Source: Lolium rigidum (lineage: Eukaryota > Streptophyta > Magnoliopsida > Poales > Poaceae). Taken from it: a DNA stretch of 64,000 bases. Below, piece after piece: positions 46,379 through 56,116 of this stretch. The first letter of the stretch is position 1. Every line of letters begins with the position of its first letter. The notes under the pieces were generated by a model. That model saw only the letters and a list, made by a program, of their open reading frames with translations. It did not search any database and was not told the DNA's origin. The stretch spans positions 270,081,687 through 270,145,686 of the forward strand of contig NC_061510.1 in NCBI RefSeq assembly GCF_022539505.1, given 5' to 3'. The position numbers and the translations under genes were made by a program.

Positions 46379-46734
46379 GGCCCTCGTCGATTAAAAGTGT
46401 CCAACGGGAGTATTATAATAGTAGAGAATTGAGAAGGCACGTCTTCCCTTTACCATCCACTGTATCTACAGAAGGTAACCATTATGAGTCGTACAATGCA
46501 TTATTTATTATTATTATCTCTAGCAATTAGGTAGAATTAATTAAATTTGACAGAAAATTACATTGCTAAGGGAAGAGATACTGTGCAATAGATAAAATAG
46601 TATTCTAATAGATCATCTTTTAGCTAAGAGAAGATAACATTATTATTTTTTTCACCCTCTCTCCGTCAACTAAGCAAAAAATCGAACGTGCCAACTTCTA
46701 GGGGAAGGATTCAATCACCCCATTATACATGCCC
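46379..46734. mobile_element. Possible PIF/Harbinger-type MITE, ~356 bp
   Basis: Flanking TAA trinucleotides (46376-46378 and 46735-46737) bracket ends GGCCCTCGTCGATTA and, inverted, GGGCATGTATAATGG. The terminal similarity is modest, so the call rests mainly on TAA duplication, length and AT-rich non-coding content. Confidence 0.4.
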
Positions 46735-46777
46735 TAAGTCAAACCAAAAAAAGATGCTAAAACATATATTGTACGTA

Positions 46778-46920
46778 CTCCCTCCATACCGATTTATTAT
46801 GATATTATGCACTTCGAGAAGAAATTTGACCAATAATTTGTTCAACAAAATATGACTCAATAAATGATCAAAGTTTTTTTACCAAAGTGTGCAGTACCAT
46901 AATAAGCCGGTATAGAGTAG
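46778..46920. mobile_element. Stowaway (Tc1/mariner-type) MITE, ~143 bp
   Basis: It starts CTCCCTCCATACCGATTTAT after TA (46776-46777) and ends in the inverse form ATAAGCCGGTATAGAGTAG. This is the CTCCCTCCGT terminus with a few changes. No coding capacity. Confidence 0.75.
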
Positions 46921-47003
46921 ATAGTTACGACTTACGACACACTAGGTTATATGGCCAATTAATTATTATTATTTCAATAAATTCATGGCAGTTAATATGG
47001 ATA

Positions 47004-47425
47004 CTCTCTTTGTTCACAATTACCCTGCATTGTAGGTTTAGTCCAAGTTAGAAATAGCATGTTTGCCCAAATATATTGAAATATTATGAGTACCTAAATG
47101 TAACATGGACCTAGAATGAACTTAATTATTTGTCATCCAAATTCATGTGCAACCGAGGGAAAAACAATACCATGCACAATTCTCGTCTGATGCAAAACTA
47201 ATGGTCATAGATTTGACCTAGAACTTAATTCTGGCTTGACCTAGAACTAGCAAAAAGATATGATTTTAGTATTATTAAAATCATCCTAAAATGTATTTTC
47301 ATATGGTATAAATGTGGTATTATAGAAGTTTTTATTTTTTTCTAAATATTTGGTTAAACTTCTTAAAGTTTGAACCTGACTAAATTAAGAATGTAGGGTG
47401 AATAAAAAGTTAAAAACAGAGGAAG
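47004..47425. mobile_element. Stowaway-like MITE, ~420 bp
   Basis: Ends CTCTCTTTGTTCACAATTA and, inverted, CTTCCTCTGTTTTTAACTT are flanked by TA at 47002-47003 and 47426-47427. The inner ends share GTTTAGTC. Longer and more diverged than the copy at 46778. Confidence 0.6.
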
Positions 47426-48852
47426 TATGATGAATCGGATATCAAGCCATAGTCAACACGCAGTAAACCTTAGCCATGTTATCATTCACCCCGTCAAATA
47501 TCCATGTCAGTCATAAACCTCTCTGTATAAACCTGTGGTGTGAAGAAAATTCTACGGTGTATTTCTGTTTATCTCTGTTATTTCTGATACGCGAGGGAAA
47601 AGGCTTAATCGATCATGTTTCCTTGGCATTTTTTTTTTTAAGGGAATCATGTTTCATTGGCTAGTTGGCGTGTTTCCAACCGGAAGTATCTTCTCCATCT
47701 CTTCCGACTCTCACAAAACGGTGGCTTTCCGTTCAGTTAATGACTTCCTTGGTTGCCTGGTGCAAGCGAACAAGAAAATACCCTCTCGTTCGTTCTTTGG
47801 CCAGGCCTCACTCAAGCCCATCTTCTTGCATGCACGACATGCATGGACGTAATACACACTTAACTTAACATTCTTTCCAAATATGCACGAATGCATATGT
47901 AGCCCAACTATTACACCGTTGTTGTTGCGCAAAGCCGCAAAATAGTATTTACCTACTTTCACAAACCTCCAAATATTCAAATATTCCTGTAATAGGTTGC
48001 AACTAAATCCAAATATCAAATTAAATTGTTTAACGGCAGATCTGACGACTTGAGCTCACTGGGCAGTGATGATATATACTCCGTATATGGCATTGCATGT
48101 CCTCATGCCATCATTTATTGTGTCTATGATCTTTTAGAGAAAAAAAATGTTTGACAAAATTTTGACCAAATCTCACAAAAAGTGATCAAATTTTCAAACC
48201 GCTAGTTCAAATTGTTTTGACTTTTCCAGAATTGTTAGTTCGTATTCTATCGATTCCTGGACTTATTTTATCATGAAATGTTTGAAAATTCAATTTTTTT
48301 TGGCTAAATCCAAATTGTTTGAACGTTTTTCAGTTAGCTAGTAAACGTTGTTAGATAATGACAGGTGGGCACCGCAATGAGATATGATGTTAGTCAGCTT
48401 AATATGATCTTTGAACCTATCTATAACCTATTACACAGATAATTGATGGTTTATGTAAAACAAAAACATGTAAAACGAATAGTTTCTGCAACGGCGAGAC
48501 ACATCAATAGTTTGATGTATCTTCAGTTTCCTCTCTTTACAGCCTCGACATGCATGTAACTTACTCACCTAATTAGCACTGAGTTAGCTTGTGCACGAGG
48601 TACGTGGGCAACAACCGGCCGTGACGTACACGGTGCAATTTTGCATCATCTGCTCTGTTTCCTTCGTGAACACATACACGGTACCACCAAATCACGCTAG
48701 CTGGCTTGGTTTTCCTCCCATATATATATGTACAACACAATGGCTAATCACAGGTTAACGAGCTCATCGACATCTAGTAAGCTAAATCTGTGCCGGAAAT
48801 ACAGGCATACACCACCGCTTGCTAGCTCCTTCCTCCATCGATCCTTACCGAC
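47426..48852. other. 3' flank of the LEA_2 gene, no gene seen
   Basis: Mostly AT-rich. A + strand frame at 47649-47868 is short and unrecognised. TA-rich 'tatatatatg' lies at 48720-48730. This would be the downstream region of the broken LEA_2 gene, including its possible 3' UTR. Confidence 0.4.
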
Positions 48853-49315
48853 CTAGAGCCTGGTCTTGGTGCTGCAACTGATGTCATGCGCCGTGCCGCT
48901 GGGCCAGTAGAAAGTGAGGTTGCAGAAGAGGCGCGTCCAGGTCCTGAAGGCCACCACCGAGCCCTCCTTCCAGTACGTCCTCGCCTCTCCGGCGAGGGTG
49001 AACGGCACCAAGCCATTGCTCAGCGCTTCCTCCATGCCTCCGCCCAGCGGCCCCACGTTGGTGGCGCGCGCGGTGTAGTTCATCAGGTGCGAGCTCTTCC
49101 TCGGCACGACGAACGGATGGGACGCCAGCCGGAGGAGCACTCTATCGGCGAAGGTGAGGTTGAAGAGCAGGTCGGAGAAGGAGAGGTCCGTCCTGGTGTT
49201 GGGGTTCTCCACGGCGGCGCCGATGGTGAGCTTGACATCGCGCAGCCCGCCTTGGTTCGGCTCGTACCTGAGAACGTCGAGGGCGTGCCGAGTCGACCAC
49301 TGGTGGAAAAAAGGG

Positions 49316-49510
49316 CTTCGGTCGCGGTTCGTAACTGCCATTGGTCGCGGTTGCGCAACCGCGACCAAGCAAGCGCGACTAAAGCCCACCCCCCTTTAGT
49401 CGCGGTTCCTTACGAACCGCGACTAAAGGCGCCTCCACGTGGCCGCCAGCAGTCCTTCGGGGCGGAGGACCTTTAGTCGCGGTTCTCCTCGCCAACCGCG
49501 ACTAAAGACC
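49316..49510. repeat. Left subterminal repeats of the CACTA element
   Basis: Palindromic units built on GGTCGCGGTT / AACCGCGACC or its AGTCGCGGTT variant: 49344-49367, 49398-49425 and 49473-49504, plus single copies at 49319. These are the expected binding sites for the element's DNA-binding transposase subunit. Their CG-rich palindromes could also form hairpins and be targets for CG methylation. Confidence 0.85.
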
Positions 49511-49769
49511 GCCGCAGGTTTACGGTTTTAGCCCCCCCCCCCTAAACCTGGTTTCTTTTTAGTTTGTATTGTTTTGTTTTCTTTTCTGTTTTATTTTAAT
49601 TTTGAAGGAGTTTCACATATTCTACTATACTACATATACATGCATATGAACGTACAATTTCAAACAAATTTAAAATTAGAACCAAAAAGAATTCAAGAGG
49701 AATTGACAATATATATTCAATATCGATGACCGCCATATACAATTTTGAACTAGTTTTCATACATATGAT

Positions 49770-51657
49770 TTACTGCATATGAAGTTCTACGTCCTCTACA
49801 TAGTGTTCTCCTCTAGGATCGATGACTTGCTTCGCGATCCATCCAGCTAGTTCCTCTTGAAGTGGTCGGAAGCGAGCTTCTAGACTAAGCGTCTTCCGAA
49901 GGTTATTCCTGCTAATGTTGTTCGGACACGAAATCCGCTCAGAGGTGTATCTCCGGATCATCTCACAAACATAGTATCCACATAGATTGGTCCCCTTTGG
50001 CTGAATATCTTGGGTCGCAGACACTACCCTTTTCCACCGTAGCTCTTTTTTGAATTCACCGACCTTTGTGTTTACGAACCGTGTCCAAACCCTACGAGGC
50101 AAAGAAAATTAAATGAACAAGAGAGTTATTAGTTACTTGATATTAGGAAATGAACAAAATAGGCCGATCGATATAGAGCGCAAGTGAATGAAAATATATA
50201 ATTACTTCTGCATCATTTTTCTCAAGTCGGCCCAAAGCTTTGCATTCATATTCAGAGAGTCGTGGATGAGAACTGTGGAGTCGTGAAATTGAATTACTAG
50301 CAGAATCCAGTGGAACCTGCGGACACGATACATGCATAGTCATGCATAATTAACTCATCGATTAGCCACATACCTTGCATGGAGTAAACAAAAGAGAATG
50401 TGCTCAAGACAGAAACACTCACCCAAAATGGTAAGGAAATAGAATATCACTTTTGAGTTCCTGCCTTGAAAAAAACATCCACAGGTCGGCCTCCATGTCG
50501 GCGGGAAAATGTTGTAACACATATGAATTAACGATATGTGGGTCAATGAACCCAACATCATGGATGTTCCTTATTATGCATTCCCGCTTCTTCATTCTGC
50601 ATACACAACAAGATAGTTAGGACAATATATATATACATAGTGCAGGCAATGAACGAGATGGGGTAGAAATAAATCACTTACAGAACGTAGCAACTGATGA
50701 TAGATTTGTCGAGCTCGCGCAGATTGAAAAGCTGGAACAATTCACTCCGATGAATTTGTACATAGTAATGTTTGAAGTGATGCTCAGGTCTAACTTCCGC
50801 ATAAATATAGTCTTTGGCGTTTTTTAATTTTATGTAAGCCTTGTACCAATTTAGCAGACCTGTCATTTGTGGAGGTAGATCCTTTTCCTGCGCAGGCTCG
50901 ACGAGAGGCCCATTCGACACATATGTAATTACTGCGTCCTTCATTGTTGGCGCCTCATCAAGGCCTAACACTGCACGAAGAGTCGGACCTAAGTTGGCCG
51001 CTTGTTCCGTGGCACTCGCTACGGTCAATCCCTGTCTTGCCGCAGCTGCTATGATTTCGGGGTCATCCGGACCGGCGGCTTTCACTATGAGAGGGGCGAT
51101 GGATTGTTTACTCTGTTCCCCGAGCTGGGCAACTTGTTTCCCCTCTTTTTTACTTTGTAATTCTTTCTCGGCCTCCTCCAAGGCTTTCTTCTCCTGCTTC
51201 TCCGCCAACTCTTGCTTCTCCTTCAAGATGAGTGCTTGCCTACGAAGTTCATGTGAATAGTAGTCAGGCAGATTCTTCGCGGCTTGGGACGGTTCGGTCA
51301 AAAATGACTTAGCCCACTTCTTTTGCTTGTCAGAATATACTCGGCTTGGGCTCGGGCTCTCTTTTCTTCTTGCAGTCCGCCTGCCATTTCTCATGCTGAG
51401 CAGCCACGACCGCTGCATTTTCCTCCACACTAAGGTCATAAGGTCTCGGGGTGAGAGGCTTCAGTGATGGCTCCGGTATCTTTGTGGTCCTAGGTACATA
51501 AGGGTCCGGGTTAATAGTCCAGGACTGCTTCCTCTTCTTTGCCGGGGGCGGCTGCTTCTTCGCCGGAGGTGGACTGGGGGGCGGCGTCTGCTTACCCGCC
51601 GGAGGTGAATTGGGGGGCGGCGTCGGCTGACGTGAAGGAGGTGTAGGTGAACCACCA

Positions 51658-51689
<32 letters not shown>

Positions 51690-53543
51690 ACCACCGGAGG
51701 GGGGTGGACTTGTTCGCCTTGGCGCCTCGTCTGGAAACTTGATAAATTTCTTTTTCCAGAGAATAAACTGGCGCTTGACACCTCCAAGTCTTCTCTCCCT
51801 TCGGGTGTAGCAATGTCAATCTCCGGGTCTTCAAACCCCGGGACTATTTCCTCCACCGTGACACGAGCATAGCCATCCGCAATGGGATTGTTGTGGTGGA
51901 GTGCTCCGGGCTCACATGGCAAAGCACTGCCGATGGCTACCTTCGTGGACATGTTCCCAGTAGGATAATGCAGATGACATTCTTTCATCTCCTTTACATC
52001 GTCCACGGGGTAGCGAGGAGGCTCCGGTGCAGTAATTTGGATCTCCGGTGCATCAGTAGCCGGCTGGACCTCCGTGGAAGCCACGCCGCTTCTCCGCCGC
52101 CGGCTTCCGAGATCCGCCGGATGATCTTCATGCGTCCCAGCTGCCGATCTCTCCGTACTAGTATAGACAGGGTTTTCTTCATCTCATCGACTTCCGATGC
52201 CAACCGCGCCACAACATCGGCATCCCGATCCGACTTTCTCTTACGGCTCTCGTAACCGTACGGGTCATCGTCCCGGGAGAACCCTTCTTTCCACGTAATG
52301 TTCCCGGGCATGCCTCGTACACGTCCTCCGTGTTCGGGATTCCCGAGGGCTCTTGTCGGCGCGTCGTTCTCTCTGTTGAACTTGATCTTCCCCTCTTGAG
52401 CATCCCTCATTGCGTCAATAAGGGCTTGGGTGGGTTTAAACATTTTGTTCCCGTAAACACACGCCCTCGTCTCCGGGTCTAGCGTTCCCCCATGCCCGTA
52501 CCACCAGCTTTTGGCCCTTCGGTCCCATCCCTCCGTACCTGGACGGATTCCTCGCCTCCTCAGCTCGTTCTCCATCTTCTCCCACTTAGGCTCCCAAAAG
52601 CGATACCCTCCCTGGCCCCATAACATGATTGTACTCCTTCTTAGCCGCATTTTCCTTATTTTTTTCGATATTTCAATGAAATGCTCCGATTTCTTCTGCT
52701 TCACAAATTCTGGCCAATCATGTTCAAGTCTCTCATACTGTCCTTTGAATTCCGGAGTCTTGTTCTGGTTGACATAGTCACGGGCTAGATTCTGCTTGAA
52801 TTTCCGGAATGTATCGGCCATCTTACCAAGAGCGAAGTGTTTGAGTAGCCTCCTCCTCTCCTTGTTTTCCTGAATCTTGTTACCCGCCTCATCGAATTTG
52901 TGGTATTCCGGAGGTAGGATGAAATGCTCCATAAGCTTTTGAAAGCAATCCTTTTTAGTTCTCTTGTCAACAAAAGTGAAACCAAGACGTGCCTTCTTTG
53001 GCTCATTCCACTCCGGAGGGTGATCGAGATGTTGTCTCTAACAACGGCTCCGCATTGGTTGATAAACTTGGTGGCGTACTTCGGGGCTCCAGCGGCCTGC
53101 CGGTTGCACCGTCGACAACCTCGATGGTATATGTTTCTCCTGGTTTCAGCGTCTTGGTTGCGCCACGCTTTGACGACGACGTACTCGATTTTTCGACGAT
53201 CCGGCCGAGGGCTAAAATAAGAAAGAGAGTCGCGCGTGTTAGTACACACATATTTATTCAAATCAGTAAGTTTGTATCACCAGAGGAAAAATGTATATAT
53301 ATATACCTCGGCGCCGGAGCTAGTTGCTACTTGCAATTGAAGATCGTCGTTGATCGACGTTTCTTCCGCATCATCTTGCTGATGGCCTTCATCTTGACCG
53401 TCAAGATTCAGATAAGAAGAAATATCCTCTTCATCTTGTTCGGTCGGCACATAAGGAATATCGCCTTTTATGATGCCAAATAGCTGTTCTTCAATTTCTG
53501 GATCATAGTTCTCCATAATCGGGTCAGCTCTATCGTCCGCCAT
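49770..53543 (-). pseudogene. CACTA second gene: Transposase_24-like part and Ulp1-like protease
   Basis: It starts at ATG 53543 (MADDRADPIMENYDPEIEEQ). Inferred introns: donor near 53310, acceptor near 53212; donor after 50683 (GTAAGT); and two more between 50420 and 50090. The second exon has a plant transposase (Transposase_24/Ptta) pattern, FVKQKKSEHFIEISKKIRK and YRFWEPKWEKME. It is followed by a glycine-repeat linker (51653-51703) and a charged coiled coil (EKQEKKALEEAEKELQSKKE). The last three exons make a C48/Ulp1 protease: HW with VLIHDSL (50316-50210), then QPKGTNLCGYYVCEMIR (near 49985), giving the His-Asp-Gln-Cys catalytic set. Frameshifts near 53.02, 52.09 and 51.77 kb break the N-terminal part. 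Ulp1-type enzymes cleave SUMO-like modifiers; the role here is inferred only. Confidence 0.8.
51653..51703. repeat. (CCG/CCA)n trinucleotide repeat
   Basis: About 17 consecutive CCA/CCG triplets. On the - strand in the gene's frame they encode glycine; in shifted frames they give runs of Val/Ala or Trp/Arg. This is a likely site of length change. Confidence 0.85.
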
Positions 53544-53584
53544 ATGTCAGTCCTGAAAACATGTAGTAAAAACTAATTATTTAA

Positions 53585-53850
53585 GTGCGGTGTCGAAAGG
53601 GCGGTGGCAAAAGGAGAGAGGGCGGTGGCGGTGGCAAAAGGGCGGTGGCGGTGCCGAGGACAACACATAGAGGCCTCCCTCGCCGTATACGGAGGGGGGG
53701 CGGCGAGGCAGGGGCGAAAGGGCGGTGGCGGTGGCGGTGTGCCGATCCTCTCTCTCGTAAAAAAAGAAAAAAAACCCGCGCGTATACGGAGGGGGAGGCG
53801 AGGGCCTCGCCGCCCCCTCCGTATACATGCGGGGTCGGTGGCGGTGGGTT
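53585..53850. repeat. GC-rich inverted and direct repeats upstream of the Ulp1 gene
   Basis: GGGCGGTGGC phrases repeat at 53597-53730. GTATACGGAGGGGG occurs at 53687 and 53781, and its inverse CCCCCTCCGTATAC at 53812-53825. This lies 40-310 bases upstream of the start at 53543, so it may hold the promoter or 5' UTR of that gene. Confidence 0.6.
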
Positions 53851-53859
53851 GCAAGTGAA

Positions 53860-54200
53860 TTTTTTTGTTAAGTCAAAATTCAGAAATTTTTTGTCCACTT
53901 AAAATTTTATTAAGTCAAAATTATCAAGTTTTATGTTTTTTTGTTAACTATATATATAGTTACTAATTAATTCATTAATTATAAGTGGACAAAACAAAAA
54001 ATTATTAAGTCAAAATATGTTTTTTTTGTTAACTATATGTTTTTTTATTAAGTCAAAATTATAACTGAAATTTATAACTGAAATTTATAACTCAAATTTT
54101 GTTAAGTCAAATTTACCGTTTTTATTAAACTAATTAACTAGTTAAAATTAAAAAGAACAAAAAAACTAAAAAACTAAAAAAAAGAAAAAAAACCCTGGCC
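53860..54200. other. AT-rich spacer with repeated AAGTCAAAATT
   Basis: The phrase TTAAGTCAAAATT recurs at about 53867, 53912, 54006 and 54048, with TTTATAACTGAAA copies near 54060-54085. Non-coding; on the basis of position it is part of the intergenic region between the two divergent genes. Confidence 0.5.
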
Positions 54201-54627
54201 GGCCGTGTACTGTGGCGCCCCGGCCCTCTCGATCTCTCCCGTATGGTGGACGTACGGCGGCGCCGGCGGCCGGCGGCGCGCGGCGGTGGCGCCCGGCGAT
54301 GTGTACGGTGGCGCCCGGCAGTGTGTGTGGCGGCGCGCGGCGGTGGCCCCGGCAGTGTGTGGCGGCGGCGCCCACGCGCGCGCGGCCGCGTGGCGACGGC
54401 GGCGGTTACGGCGGGGCGCGGAGGGGCGATGACGCTACGGCGGCGGCGGTTACGGCGGGGGCGGGCGACGACGCTTCCGGCGGCGAAGACGAGCGCGGCG
54501 ACGACGATCGGCGCAGACGACGAGCGGCGACGAAGAGCGCGACGAAGACGAGCGGCGCAGGCGACGAAGACGGAGAAGAAGAGACTCTGGCGCGGCGGTT
54601 CGCGCCGCGGGAATATATAGGGACCCC
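54201..54627. other. GC-rich spacer, unassigned
   Basis: Strongly GC-rich, with repeats of GTGGCGCCCGGC and GCGGCGGCGGTTACGGCGG. Frames are open on both strands because of base composition; translations are Arg/Ala/Gly-rich and not recognised. It adjoins the internal subterminal-repeat cluster. Confidence 0.4.
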
Positions 54628-54790
54628 CCTTTGGTCGCGGTTGGCCTGGCCAACCGCGACTAAAGGTCCCCCTTTAGTCGCGGTTGGCCAGGCCAACCGC
54701 GACCAAAGGCCTTTTTTCGCCCCTTTTTTGGTTCCCGCGGAAATGACCTTTAGTCGCGGTTGGCCAGGCCAACCGCGACTAAAGGCCTTT
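54628..54790. repeat. Internal cluster of CACTA subterminal repeats
   Basis: Three palindromic units (54634-54662, 54677-54705, 54752-54780), each with GTCGCGGTTGGCC and GGCCAACCGCGAC as arms, are the same as those near the right end at 59822-59912. They are also preceded or followed by AAAGGCCTTTTT as at the termini. They lie about 5.3 kb from each end, between the - strand gene starting at 53543 and the + strand gene starting at 55417. Confidence 0.85.
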
Positions 54791-54834
54791 TTCAAAATTC
54801 TTTTCTTTTTCAAAATGTTAAAAATACATATAAT

Positions 54835-55145
54835 TCATTTCTAATTGTGAAAAATACATATAATATATCAAAAAATTCAGAAAAATAAAACTAATTCAAT
54901 TTAAAAATCTTAAAAATACAAATTATATATCAAAAAAATCAGAAAAATAAAACAAATTCATTTCAATATGTTAAAAATACAAATTATATATCAAAAAAAT
55001 CAGAAAAATAAAACTAATTCATTTCAATATGTTAAAAATACAAATTATATATCAAAAAATTCAGAAAAATAAAACCAATTCAATTCAAAATGTTAAAAAT
55101 ACAAATAATATATCAAAAAATTCATAAAAATAAAACTAATTCATT
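54835..55145. repeat. AT-rich tandem repeat, ~62-bp unit, about five copies
   Basis: Units contain GTTAAAAATACAAAT, ATATCAAAAAA and TCAGAAAAATAAAAC followed by AATTCATTTC or AATTCAATTC, recurring near 54850, 54912, 54970, 55032 and 55094. Non-coding, directly upstream of the CTTCCCGCC cluster. Confidence 0.8.
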
Positions 55146-55159
55146 TCAAACACATCACG

Positions 55160-55350
55160 GACATTTCTCTTCTTCCCGCCATTTCTTCCCTGTCTTCCCG
55201 CCTCTTTCTTCCCGCCAATTTCTTCCCGCCTCTTTCTTCCCGCCTCTTTCTTCCCGCCAATTTCTTCCCGCCTCTTTCTTCCCCCTCTTTCTTCCCGCCA
55301 ATTTCTTCCCGCCAGCTCTTTCTTCCCGCCTCTTTCTTCCCGCCATTTCT
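55160..55350. promoter_or_regulatory. Cluster of 11 CTTCCCGCC motifs upstream of the + strand CACTA gene
   Basis: Eleven copies of CTTCCCGCC lie in about 190 bases, mostly as TTTCTTCCCGCC with AA or TC spacers, ending about 70 bases before ATG 55417. The motif shares its TTCCCGCC core with the E2F site (TTTCCCGC-type) but has C where the consensus has A/T. A promoter role is inferred from position; a simple microsatellite is the alternative. Confidence 0.45.
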
Positions 55351-55416
55351 CACTACATATATGTTGCCCGGCTTGGCCGGCATTATCACATCTCTCCAAT
55401 CTCTCATCACTCTCTC

Positions 55417-55978
55417 ATGGCTTCCACCGCACCCACTCTAACCTACCAGCGGGTGGAGGAGCTTTGCGCCTCGAACTACCCTTGCCCACCGGGCTACCGC
55501 GTCCCCGCCGGCTGGAGCCTAGCGCCGGCGGCGTGCCGGTCCCTCCCTCCCTCAGGGTACTGCGCGCCGGGCAGCCATCACGAACCACTACTACCTCGAC
55601 CTCACGCCGGAGCAGCGGATGAATCCCCGCTGGCATCCCGATAACCAGCATACTTGGGACGCCTTCTTCATCAATCGGCGTGAGAGGGCGCTCGCCGGGT
55701 ATGAGGAGGACGGTCCGCCTCCCGGGAACTTCCACGAGGCCGGCCGTCGGCTATGGTGGTACGGCCGGACTCTGCGGAGCGTCATGGACTACATCACGGC
55801 CGGCGATATCCCCCGCCTGCGCTACCCTCAGTTCGAGCCACGAGCGCCGCCCGACGACAGCGACGACAGCAGTGACGACGACGGCGGTAACTTAGAAGGC
55901 GACGACTACCAGTACAACGACGGCGACTATGAAGACTACGAGTATGCATATTATACGCCTAGGCAGGAGTATGACTAA
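55417..55978 (+). pseudogene. Small + strand CACTA gene with acidic C-terminal tail, frameshifted
   Basis: It starts at ATG 55417 (MASTAPTLTYQRVEELCASN), running about 45 codons with Pro/Gly-rich sequence, then the frame changes at the CCCTCCCTCCCTC run (about 55541-55553). The second frame continues through NHYYLDLTPEQRMNPRW, WDAFFINRRERALAGYEEDG and WWYGRTLRSVMDYITAG. It finishes in an Asp/Glu/Tyr-rich tail (DDSDDSSDDDG, then YEDYEYAYYTPRQEYD) before the stop at 55976-55978. Together the product would be about 185 residues. I do not recognise a domain; the WDAFFINRRE motif and the acidic tail are the notable features. It lies between the two - strand genes and in opposite orientation. An accessory or captured gene is possible. 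Confidence 0.65.
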
Positions 55979-56116
55979 ATCACTCCAAATTTCATGTATC
56001 ATCAGTGCTATCTCTCGAATCAATCGAATCATTCGAAAATGGACACCAAACACATCACGGGCAATATAATTCACATGATCCATTCAACAAAGTTTGGTAC
56101 AATAAATTATTACACA

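Noticed and set aside
48886..49476. 196-codon + strand ORF over the LEA_2 segment
   Set aside because: It is the antisense shadow of the LEA_2 domain and runs on into the CACTA end.
54212..54844. 210-codon + strand ORF
   Set aside because: It crosses GC-rich simple sequence and the palindromic repeats and has no recognisable domain.
55136..55410. Three minus-strand ORFs rich in Gly-Arg-Lys-Glu
   Set aside because: They translate the TTTCTTCCCGCC repeat; all three frames are open because the repeat lacks stops.
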